Shown: positions 1 through 15,700 of the stretch, piece after piece
How the letters are laid out: each line of letters starts with the position of its first letter
Position numbering within the stretch: the first letter of the stretch is position 1
Source: Mastigias papua
Lineage: Eukaryota > Cnidaria > Scyphozoa > Rhizostomeae > Mastigiidae
Assembly: GCA_964019165.1 (NCBI GenBank)
Contig: OZ025279.1
Span: 9,760,617-9,824,616, forward strand
DNA length: 64,000 nucleotides
Reading direction: 5' to 3'
Notes under the pieces: generated by a model
Seen by the model: the letters and a program-made list of their open reading frames with translations, nothing else
Databases searched by the model: none
Told to the model about the DNA's origin: nothing
Position numbers and translations under genes: made by a program

Positions 1-947
1 ATGTTTAATTCACCTCTAATTGGCTCTAAAATTCCGTAGAAATCAAACAAAGACAACTTTCAAATAAATTCCATACTTCCACAGAAGGAAATCAACCAGA
101 GACAGCACCAGCAGTCGTGAAGGGGGAGGGGGGTAAGAACTTTTAGGACTATGTCCTTAAGATTATAGGGAAATGGCCACTTGAAAACTAGAGATAGGCC
201 TATTCTAGATAGGAAACGGCAGATCCCTATTCACAAATGCGCCATGTTATATTGATTGATTGATTTGATTGATTTGAATAATTTGATTTGAAATAATTTG
301 AATTAATACCATTAACAACAACAACAACTTTATCACAGTTGAAGCAAACATAGCCGCATAGACCTAAGGTGATTCTCTCGAATTTCTACTAGTAACGAAT
401 TGATTAAGAAGTAAACGAATTCCAACTTACTCGTAAGACGGTTGGGGCTATACGGTGGGTGAACATTAACCATCAACAAGATACCGGAGATTTTAACTAT
501 GTCTGGTATTGGGGGTTTTAACTTTTTCATAAGTGCCAAAACAAAAGTTTGGAATACTATGAATACAATTTTAGGGGTACACTATTTAAGCATAGCCTTC
601 ATCTGTCCCCCTTCCAATTTGCTGATACAATCTCTACAGGAAAGTTTATTTCTAAATCGATGGGAGAACTCCGTCTGGCAAAAATCACAACATTTTCAAC
701 GAGGCCATATTGCCGAATTTCCAAGCTTCAATGCAAGTGGAGGTTACTCTTACTTCAGGGTGGACCTGAACTAAAATACGTCTGCAGTTGATAACAGACA
801 GAAACATGAAAGAACAACCCTACCAAAAGTAGTGAAAAAGTCGACCAAAACACTCATTAATCGAAGTATTCATACGGGCCTAAAGATAAAGTACAAGTTT
901 CAGTTCTTGCAGGAGATACAAGTAATGCTGAAATGGAAAGGAGTTAC
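1..947. other. Non-coding stretch, presumed last visible BRIX1 intron
   Basis: No exon of the BRIX1 carboxyl third was found here on the minus strand. It holds a low-complexity TTGATT-rich run at about 250-305 and a short CAA run near 317-330. Otherwise I see no recognisable feature. Confidence 0.5.
250..305. repeat. TTGATT low-complexity tract
   Basis: Imperfect TTGATTGA and AATTTGA repeats run for about 55 bp, read directly from the sequence. Confidence 0.75.
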
Positions 948-5796
<4,849 letters not shown>

Positions 5797-6509
5797 ATTG
5801 TCTTCCCACGATGTTACAACCTCTTTTATTATAACCTCGATTTCAGCCTAGAACAACTTGTTCTATTACGGGGCTATAACGGGGGCGTACTAAAGGGGGA
5901 AGCTCAGTAGCGATTTGGGGCGATTGACTACGTACAGCTTTGACAAAGCTAATCATTGCACATCAATAGTTATCAAATAGACTTTTAAATTTGCTTCTAA
6001 AAAGCACGACGAACCACATGATGAAGTTGGGACTGGTAGTCTCGAAAATCTCTCGAATTTGTGCAGCTTGGATTCGTCAACAAATGAAAATCTAAATGAT
6101 ATAATCGACTTTTAACTGCTTTCGAGTCCGATGTGGTTCGTCGTGGTTCTTATAACAACATTCATAATCAAGCTGGGCCTTCCATCGAATGTATCAAATA
6201 GACAATTTCACGATATGCTCCCCTGTCCAGCATAAAGTTTACTTGGATTTCAAGAGCTTAAATTCTGATAGTGTCGGTGTTGTTTGTAAGTTGGGGAACG
6301 TTAATGTCACTTATTCCATGACATGCTCTAAGAGTTAGCTAAGTTGTACTTGTTTCTTCCCCATCCTCTTTGCTATGATGCTTTTGGGCTATCTTGTGAA
6401 TACGTTAGAAAATATGAGGAAAAATGACTTTGAATCATATTATTACTGTTCAAGAATTTTATACTGAATGGCGTAGCCACGAATATCTTCATTTCTGAAG
6501 CGTTATGTA

Positions 6510-6815
6510 CTGTAAATCCATCATTTGCCCTCTCCCCTCGAATAAGCTCCAAGTTACAACTTGAAATTGATATTAAGTCCCTCTCGAATAAACCCCACCC
6601 CACCCCACATGACAATAAAGACCTTGACAAAGATTTATGTTTAAATTCAGACTGTACTTTTGAATATTAAGGAGAAAAAGAGGTTTGATAATGAGCTTTA
6701 TATGCAACACGAGTCAAGTAACTTTATAAGCCCCATCTCCAATACGTCCCCACTCAAAAGGTATCAAAAATAAATAAGCCCCCAGGGGACTAATTCGAGG
6801 ATTTACGGTATGTAT
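6510..6815. mobile_element. MITE-like element, GGGCTTATTCGAG family, copy 1
   Basis: Several inverted copies of a motif of the type CCCCTCGAATAAGCTCC and TAAGCCCCCAGGGGACTAAT occur within 300 bp, ending in GAGGATTTACGGTA. Similar motifs cluster again at 36755-37050. The exact borders and target duplication are not resolved. Confidence 0.5.
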
Positions 6816-7829
6816 CTGCATTCAAAACAGTTCCCATAAGAAAATAATAACAGTCGCGTTTGCCCTGTTCTCCAGACTCAGCGCCCTGACCGCAGGGTTT
6901 TGCAGAGAAATTAGAGCTGTACACTATGATCCCGAACACTATACTGAAAGTGAGCCTCCACGCCTTCTAAGTATAAGCAAAATGCATTTTATATGCAGGC
7001 AATGAAATTATCAATTCTCTACTGCCATGCTTGTGGCAAATAACACGTACATAAAACACTTAACCCCAATGGAATCTTCCAAAATAGATGCAATGGAATC
7101 TGCATAAATTATTCTATAGAACTGCATAAAAAGACTTCTGCACAGCATATTTTGTGTAGACAGAACTGCACGTTAAAATAAACACAACCTTATCAAAGGA
7201 GTCTCGAATGTAGGCATAACTGACTTTGTCTTACGATAAACTGTGAATTGAGCTTCTGAAATACTGAAGTGAGCATGAGAGCTTGGTTGTACATAGATCT
7301 ACTACTTCATGTTGCAGTCTGCTTTAGCTGGAAATTCTCATGGTAATCAGTGCGTCAAAGTTTCTAGTGGAGGAGATGTTTAACATATTACAAGTAAAAA
7401 ATTCCACTCCTCGAAGGGATTCTTCGTCCAATGACAGTACACACCTTATGTGTTCCAGGTGGCTCTACTCGTCATCTCCAGTATTTTGCAAAGAATTGTT
7501 ACTGGGCTTGCACAGTTCCTATCTGCCTGCAAATTTCATTCAAAAACAATTTGAAATCATTTGCAGTGTAGATTCAGGAGAATCAATAATTTGTGACATC
7601 TAACATGATCAGTTTTCAAATGATATTCCAATAGTTGTTTGAAGAGTTCAAGAAATTTTTCATTTATGAAAGAACTGGTTTAGGCACTCTCAATGGCAAG
7701 CACAGTAGATAGGATTTGGTGGAGGGCGTAACCAAGTGTGCAAATGCTAGCAAGCCAGAAGGCCTGCTATAGTAACCACAAAAGGAATTTGCAAATCTAA
7801 CACGTTCATGTTCTTTTTATAACAAAAGC

Positions 7830-8330
7830 AACTATATGAGAAACATGAGGCTTAAATCAGGCATAAATTAAGGAACATTTGAGAAACAGGCAGACTGAGC
7901 TTCAACAGCAACTTGAAAACACTGTTTTTGCAAGAGAAGTTTTAAATTTTTTATTAGGCTGGAAAAAATTAAACAGTATCCGCCTTGCAAGTGTTTTTAA
8001 CTAAAGATTCCATTTCTCCTCTCACAGTTAACTTATTGGTACAGAAAATTTAAAGAATTTTAAGAAATGTTTAAAGGTAAAGTTTTTGCTGGATTAGACA
8101 AAATATTCAGAAACATCCAGGTTGAAAGCAGAGAGTTTGTTTCTTATATGAAAAAATGCGTAATACACTGGAGGAGAATATGCACATTTTACAATATACT
8201 GCAAACCAATCCCCTTATGAAGAAACCTACTGTCCAAAATAATATAGATTTCTTCTATATGTTAAAACAACTTGACCCCACCAAAAGATTTCAGGTAATG
8301 AGATTTTAATTCAGAAATATTCCGTTTTCC
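7830..8330. repeat. Diverged interspersed repeat, copy 1
   Basis: A segment containing AATATTCAGAAACATCCAGG and GAGAGTTTGTTTCTTATATG matches, with clear divergence, the segment at 19750-20110 (AATATTAAGAAACATCTGGG, CAGTTTGTTTCTAATA). Similarity extends for several hundred bases in the same orientation. No coding capacity was recognised. Confidence 0.6.
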
Positions 8331-8941
8331 AAGCAACATTTGGCAAACCAATTCATAAAGTGCTATAATCGATGTAACAGCATAAGTTAAACTGCGCTTC
8401 AACGGATGTTACGTACTGCCAGGAATAACAACTCAATTTATACACGAATCAACTGTGAAAAAATAACGCAGTTCCTGATTTTTAACGTCCATTCGCATTT
8501 TAACAGTTTGATAATCCTTCATCCATCAAACAGTTGCAATTTTTACTGAAGAACTTGAAACATCATCAGTAGGTGACGCAGTAATGCAATACAGGTATTG
8601 TACAAATTCAAACGACATTAAATAACTAAACCTACAAGATAATCAAACCTTTTACAATATGAAGAGATATAAGTAAATATATAACATTCTATATTTGGAC
8701 AGCTATTGTTTATAAGAAACCGGTATATAACAAACTGGATTACAAAGGGCAAAATTCTAGGAATCTGGAGGGGGGGCTACTTTGCTCCAACACCAAGAAA
8801 CTGGTCAGTTACGCTTATTAGGACATGAATTTTTGAAAGACAACTTCATGTAACTCCATCCCCTAAAGGCACAGGATTCAAGCCTGCTCCCTGCCAAGCT
8901 ATTATGTTTTGGAAATTGGTGATGGGGAACATTTAAGATCA

Positions 8942-9107
8942 TTATCTTATCTCGCTCCACTTTAAATCAAGAAATCGATACGAAACTTTTAGATCTTAAA
9001 TGCCCGAAAAATTACGAATCTTTTTTATCTTATCTCACCCCACTTTAAATTAAGAAATCGATAAGAAACTTTTAGATCTTAAATGCCCGAAAAATTACGA
9101 ATCTTTT
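8942..9107. repeat. Tandem duplication, 83-bp unit, two copies
   Basis: TTATCTTATCTCGCTCCACT at 8942 recurs as TTATCTTATCTCACCCCACT at 9025. The shared block ends TGCCCGAAAAATTACGAATC. A handful of differences separate the units, so the duplication is fairly recent. Confidence 0.92.
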
Positions 9108-9712
9108 AGCTCCAATACTTTCAACAAGCTTCTTCAAAAACTACGTTAATCTGAAGTCTTTTCTAAAGAAGGCTACAAAACACTAGGGAGTGAGGACTAC
9201 TAATAATGAAGGTGAAAGGAAATGTAATGCATTTTGCTGCCAAGCCTAATGTGGACAAAACAGACAGTAGCATTTTCATGGCTATGCGATTCAGTCAGCC
9301 AGTAAAAGCTGAAAAGGAAAGAGATTCGCTTAAAATTTATTTCATAACTAAGATAGAACTTGCATGGTACTAGAAAAAAAGAAATCAGGAGGAAGGTTGC
9401 ATCAATGGAGATGATGCTTTGCTGGTGATTCTCTAGAGCTGTGTTAGTTTCAGGGAGGCTAGGGGGTCTAGGAACTAAAATATGTATAGTAAGCAAAGCT
9501 ATTTTCCAAAAGTCATCCGAGACGCTACCCACCCATAAAGACTTAAACTGCACATTTGCAATCTCCACATTTAATACTGCTATCAATCTCGCATCACAAA
9601 AAATTGCAAGGTGACTACTAAAAAATACTGGCTGGGAAACTTTTCAAGACAAAAACTTTAATGCTGTGCTTACCTAACAACAGCAGCGTATGTACAAATG
9701 GCGAAAGCTCTA

Positions 9713-9798
9713 CACACAGGCAAATCCATTTTCGTTGGTAGCACTCAGTAGACACAGGTTATCACAACCACCGTTATCATCTCCACAAGGGTTTGCAC
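9713..9798 (-). CDS. Receptor exon 10: start of third EGF-like module, stops early
   Basis: After acceptor TTTAG the reading is (G)[18 protein letters not shown], then NENGFACV and TAG at 9712. This is a clear LRP/LDLR-type EGF following the propeller, with four of six cysteines present. The last two are missing. Either splicing leaves the exon at a GT within CCTGTGTGTAG, or the frame is broken. A strong donor (TTAG|GTAAGC) lies further on at 9674, after the stop. No later exon was identified. Confidence 0.75.
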
Positions 9799-12700
9799 CT
9801 AAAGTCGTATTGGAAATTAGATTCAGTCAGCATGGAACAGCTTTGATTCACATGGAACCAAAATAGTCATACGTCTATGAAATTTTGTATCACCCCCCTA
9901 AGGCCCAACAAGTGGTACATAACTTTTCCAAAAGACTATGGGCTGAGAGGAATTTACCAGGGGGTGTTGGAGGTGCGACATGGCCCAATATTCTATTTCT
10001 AGTCGGCAAATCGTTATTCCAGTCTGTGACAGGATGTATTGGTTTCGAGATAAAGATTGAAAAGACAGGACTGAAAGCACGTAATACAACATATTGGTTT
10101 CGTGATACAAGCATTAACTAGTTTTTTAACTGTAAAAAGGGGGCTATCTATTCATAGAAGTTGGTATCTACCACCAAAAAGGGAATGGAATTTAATCATT
10201 CGGAATCGTTAATACATAAATGCGATGAAGACTCTAACGCATTTCTAATACAGCCCAGAAGTGCAAATTGGAGATTCTGGCCTTCTGATTGGTCAATAAG
10301 GCAGAAGATTCCCCAATTGGGGATCGCGCTAACAGCCAATCAAGATTTGTCCACTATGCTATACAGCCCAGAAAGTGCAAGAAATGTACAACCAATCGTT
10401 ACCAACCTTCTGGTTTAGCCAATGGGTGATTGACACTGATCGAGTATGGTGAATAGTATGCACCCGTTATCTTCCGCCTACTTTTGCCATCAAACTTGTT
10501 GGCAGCAAAAACTTCTCCTCTTTTTTGCGTCCAGTAGACAAATCCTTCAAATACGGCCAGTCCGAATGACTCTCTCGTGTGTGAAAATAAAATCTTACGC
10601 AAATCTTTGCCGTCCAGATCGCTGGATCCGATGTACCTCTTTCCGCTATCGATCCAGTACAAACGATCGAGAACTTGATCAACTGCCACTGAATTAGGCC
10701 ATTTCACATGCTCAGATCCAATTACAGTCCTTCTATCCGTCCCATCCATGCTAGCTCTTTCAATTTTTGGATTGTTTCCCCAGTCAGACCAAAACATCAA
10801 CCTTGAACAAAATGCAGTCATTACGGGTGGGTAAAAAAGTTGGAACTCTGATAAAAATTGTCCGAGCGTTCTGTAAATACTTTATGTAAAAAGCTTTGAA
10901 CCGTAGTCAGTTCCTATTCTCAACGTATATTGTATTACTAAAAGTTCCTTATAATCACCTAGTGCCAACTCTACATCTAGCGCCAAAGACATTGCAAGTG
11001 CTATGTGCTAAGATAGGATGCTATAGACATTGTAAGTCTGAACAGAAATCCTTCCATGCAACACTTGCTACAAGGAATACATATAATTCCTACATATCTG
11101 TCAGCAATGAATGAATCCAGTAGTTTGCAGTGATAAAAGTGTTTGAATTTGAAAAGGCTCCTTAGAGGCATTGTCTTTAGAAGTTTCAAGCTCCTCAGAT
11201 ATTATTGGCTTTCTAGAAGTATGTTCCTAATAAATGCGTTCTGTATCAAGTGTTTCCTTATGAAAAAATGCGTGTATCACCTACGAGTACGTAAAAAAGC
11301 AATTTTACAAGCAGCAAAATACTCATCTTTTAGAAAATATGGGGTAAAATAGCTCTAAAAACCTACTCAAATTACATAACATGTTGGGGCCAACTCAAAC
11401 TATTGTAGGAACACTTCACTAGGCATACACAACACGTAGCATAAAAGAAACACAGTCACAACATATCATTATTGATGTATCGTTCATACACTAAGCTCTA
11501 AGAAGACCAATTCTGACAAATGAAGGGCTATTCTCTTGGTAGAATCTAAAATACAAATCAACAGCATCAACAAGCACCTTTTTGATGGCAGCAAAGCAAT
11601 TCCACGAGGCATATCCAATCCCAGATCGAAAAGTGACTTCCGACGAGTACCATCCGTATTTGAAACTTCTATCGACTTTTTACCTAAAAGCAATTGTCAG
11701 AGAAAATAACGAAAGTTGATCTGCAAGTTGAAAGAGGATATAAGATAGTATAAGTGCTTCTTTAGAAGAGGTTCAAACCTGCCTGTCTAGCTGCCAGCAA
11801 ATTACCCTGCAATGTATGTACCTGCATAGTTATGTACAATCTCTGCCAAAAGTCCTTGGAACACCTATTGAACAATGAAGTTTATTTGACAATAGTGAAT
11901 TTCCGGTCAAATTTGACAGCTACTGATCCCCTCCCCCCTTAAACCAATGTTGAGGTAAAAGCTTAGTTGCTAGAGTGCTATTTGAGAGCAAATTGACATG
12001 TCTGCTGGGAGTAACTCCTGATTAATTCAACATTGTTCTGAGGGGGGAGAGGGGGAGATTGCTCTACGAGTCAAAAAGTAATGCAAGTATTCCAAGACTT
12101 TTGGCAGTGATTGTCTGAGCCAATTCTGTTAGGAGGCTACATTTTGAAAATTTTATCGGTTATACAATAGGGTTTTCGATGTCGCTGATCTCATTGGTCA
12201 TATTGAAAATTTGATATTGTGCGGGGTAAGGGCGCAGTTGAGGGGGTGTAGTACTGATGCACTGTTCTTGGCTTGCGATCGTGTTCACCAATGCCATACC
12301 AAGCATAAAAGTGGAATCAATGAACAAATCTAAGGAAATGTAGTTATTATGCTTCTAACACAACGAAATAATCAACGTAGTCTGGAATCGGCGATAGATT
12401 CTATCCACAAGAGCGGTTTCAAGCACATTTATAATCACCGCATTGAATTGGATTGCATTTCTGTACTCGTTTCCAACGGTTTACCACACGGTTTACCATT
12501 TTATTATTGCTTTATAAAACTACGGGGAATTATGCTATAACTTCCCAATTTTGCATAAAGTGGTACATAAGTAAGTACTACTGTTGTATTAAGTTCTGTG
12601 CAAAATTGATATATCCTTTTTGAGAAAAAGGAGAAAAACTGCACGGTTTACCATTTTTCAAGAAATGATTCTAATCCTATTCATGTTTATCTGCGTAAAA

Positions 12701-15700
12701 TGGTAAACCGTGACAACTTCCTCGATTTTGCTCTCCTCTCGATAATATCAATGTACTTTTCCATATTCCTACAAATGTACTTATCCGTGTACCACTTTTA
12801 CTGCGGCTATTTCTTCGATATCGCCTAATACTGAGTCACACAAGCTGGAAATGTAATGGTAAACCGTGGCCAAATCGCTGTTTCGCTACCATTGCACAAG
12901 CACTGCGGGCCATCACTACTACGGAGGAACTACGAAAAGTGACGTGTATGGCAGCTGCAACAAAGAGCTAGACAATAAGCACATAGTGAGAGAGATTCTT
13001 GGTCTTGGAAATTGAAAGAGTGGTGAGAAAGTAGGAGGCCCTTCGTACAGTGATAATGTCAGCGAACCGATCGTCTCCTACAGAAATTTAGAGGGGATAC
13101 CGGTGCTCGTACTGTAGCAACACACTTGTGTGCTGCCAGTGCCTTCAATAGCTTTGTTTTGACTCGTTTTCTGGTGTAGTGCATTGGACAGTTTTATCAG
13201 CAAGCTACAATACATTATTGTAGCACGGAAGCAAGCGGGCAAGCACATAAATCATTTCAAGCTATTAGCTGTTATTTCTGCAGCCCGTAGCAATACAAGG
13301 GAGTGATTTGGTATACATGTTGATAAAGTGAATATAACTGTATGCCGGGCGTTTTAGCTGTGTATGAGGAGTGTGTACAGGGCCGGTGACACAAATATTA
13401 GTACCCTTGCCAAGGCCTAACACCAGCACCTGAAGGAGGCATCTGCTAATCCAACTCCACTGGGTCTATTCTCCAATAACAGGACCTTCTTTTAAAGGCA
13501 AGACCTACTCTCTTACCCCCTGCCTTAACATCTAAACATAATGCGTTCTTTTTCTTTTTATTGGTCGCCATATTCTAAACAGGTGAGCATATTACAGAAC
13601 TTTATTGCCTTTGTTCGATTTGACGACATAGCGTTACTTGTTACTTTTGTAAGCAGAGGGTGCAGCTAATGCAATATATAGACTCCAGATCAAACTGCTT
13701 CAGCAGAAACATCTAAATGGTTGTGTTGCTATAAGTAATTAGATCAACTCTTCTGACATCTTTGTTGTCTATGTCATACAAGAAATAAGCGAGTTGAGAC
13801 TTTGCCATTTTGATCGTATAAGTAATAAGCTATCGCGCAAATGACAGTTATGCCTTACGTGAAACGTCCATTTACTAGCCTAAAATTCAGACAGCAACTT
13901 TATTCTCAGTGGAAAAAACACAGTTTTGCTTATTAACTTGAAGTATGAACTCATGTGCCTTCAGAATCGGATAGTCTTTCTGGCATGGTAGAAACAGCAC
14001 AAAATTGACCCATGTCACTATCTCTACCTCCTAAACCATCACAGATATGGAGTTGGCAACAAAACCATTGAAATCAGGACCACGGAAAACCCTATGGTAC
14101 ATATTTTTTCCATCATGTAATTCCCCTTACAACCATATTTGTGTCAGACAATCTCTGCCAAAAGTCCTTGGAACACCTATTGAACAATGAAGTTTATTTG
14201 ACAATAGTGAATTTCCGGTCAAATTTGACAGCTACTGATCCCCTCCCCCCTTAAACCAATGTTGAGGTAAAAGCTTAGTTGCTAGAGTGCTATTTGAGAG
14301 CAAATTGACATGTCTGCTGGGAGTAACTCCTGATTAATTCAACATTGTTCTGAGGGGGGAGAGGGGGAGATTGCTCTACGAGTCAAAAAGTAATGCAAGT
14401 ATTCCAAGACTTTTGGCAGTGATTGTACGTGAGGCCTTCTACGGAGTTACTAAGGGACTCGATACAAGATAACAAGACGAGAAGAGAGAAAGAAGAAAAA
14501 GTGAAGTAGGACATTTACAATGACAACACTTTTAGGGACTAAGATTCAACATTAAGTGCTCTTTATATCAAGTTTTATCTTGGGTGACGGAGCTCGTTCT
14601 AAAAAAACCAAAACGTCATCAGTTTTTCTTTTTGAGAGATGCTATTATGGACAAATTGCTACGAGTACGGTGTGTGTCGTCAGTGTGTATGCCTAACATG
14701 TACGCATGTACAGATTTCTCTTCAAGAAAGATTCTTTTGCAAAGAAAAAGTTCCTACCATTCTAATGCAATGGAGCCACCTCCTTCTTCACCACAATAAG
14801 AACAAATTGCATACAAAAATTCTAGCTAAGATAAAACAGCTTCTGGGATACCAAAAAGTCTTCGAGACTCAACAACACCTTCCTTCAGACTTTTACGAGG
14901 CATTCAGCACTAAATAAGTAGGAGTAAAGGGAAACAGCTGGATTCTGGATATCGGCAATCGGACTCATCACAGATTGGATCATTTGTGCCAAATAATTTG
15001 CAACAAGGCGTCTTTGCAAGTATTTTCTCCGTTACTGTGGATTACACAAAACAGGAAGGAAAAGAAGTTTACTAGGAATCAGTTCACATCTTTCTTAGCC
15101 AAACACATTTCATAAATTCACCAAGAACAAACACAAAAGGAACAAGTAAACTTAGGAAAAACTAAACACTACCATCTAGTTACAGTCCTACCAGAACAGT
15201 ATTGAGATAAGTGTACCGTAACCGGACACTATGATTACTAGAACGATGCACTGCCAGACAAAAATTGCACACAATGCATAATCGGTGACTAATCATATAG
15301 AAAACAATTTGAGCTTCGTTTTAATCTATTTCCTAGCATACATTGTGCAATGCAAATAACGTTTGAAATAGTCTATTATGCCAAACAGCGTCTGTACTTA
15401 TCATAGGTACTGCAATGAATGAACTTTTAATAAACACCTGAAAGAATCTTTATAAACACGCGAAAACCACTGCAAACAACGGTAAAGTACAGCAAAACAC
15501 ACATGTATATGGCTTTATTTGTAATGCAGAGATAATAAGAATAAGCGATTGCAACATACCATCACATTAATTAGATGTGAAGCTGCACGTTAATACAAAT
15601 ATTGCAATGTACTTAGGCATGTTTTTATAAGAGTAACATAGGGGAACACTTTGTTGAAAATCTACTAACAGCTAGGTAAAACAGAACAGAATCCCTACGA

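Larger units (their letters stand above)
5797..9709. other. Intergenic region between BRIX1 start and last seen receptor exon
   Basis: About 3.9 kb that should hold the BRIX1 promoter (next to 5796) and the 3' end of the LDL-receptor-type gene. I could not identify a convincing transmembrane or cytoplasmic-tail exon. It contains a GGGCTTATTCGAG-family MITE (about 6510-6815), a dispersed repeat (about 7830-8330) and an 83-bp tandem duplication (8942-9107). Confidence 0.5.

Noticed and set aside
6840..6966. Minus-strand open stretch with hydrophobic WRLTFSIVFGIIVYSS after a fair acceptor
   Set aside because: It looked like a possible receptor membrane segment, but it is short of a full TM helix, has no good donor, runs into a MITE, and has no family similarity.
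7530..7556. Tiny minus-strand candidate exon reading ADRNCASP
   Set aside because: It could complete the last EGF module, but a 24-base exon with a weak donor cannot be supported from sequence alone.
7700..7760. Minus-strand reading with N-P-I-Y shortly before a stop, preceded by a possible acceptor
   Set aside because: It would suit a receptor endocytosis tail, but the motif is short enough to occur by chance in 4 kb. No transmembrane exon or matching phase could be linked to it.
9200..9586. 128-codon minus-strand ORF
   Set aside because: No recognisable domain, low-complexity hydrophobic content, and no splice context fitting the receptor gene.
9885..10121. Overlapping ORFs in three frames near 9.9-10.1 kb
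   Set aside because: They lie in the intron between receptor exons 9 and 10, and repeat-like sequence open in several frames is not evidence of a gene.
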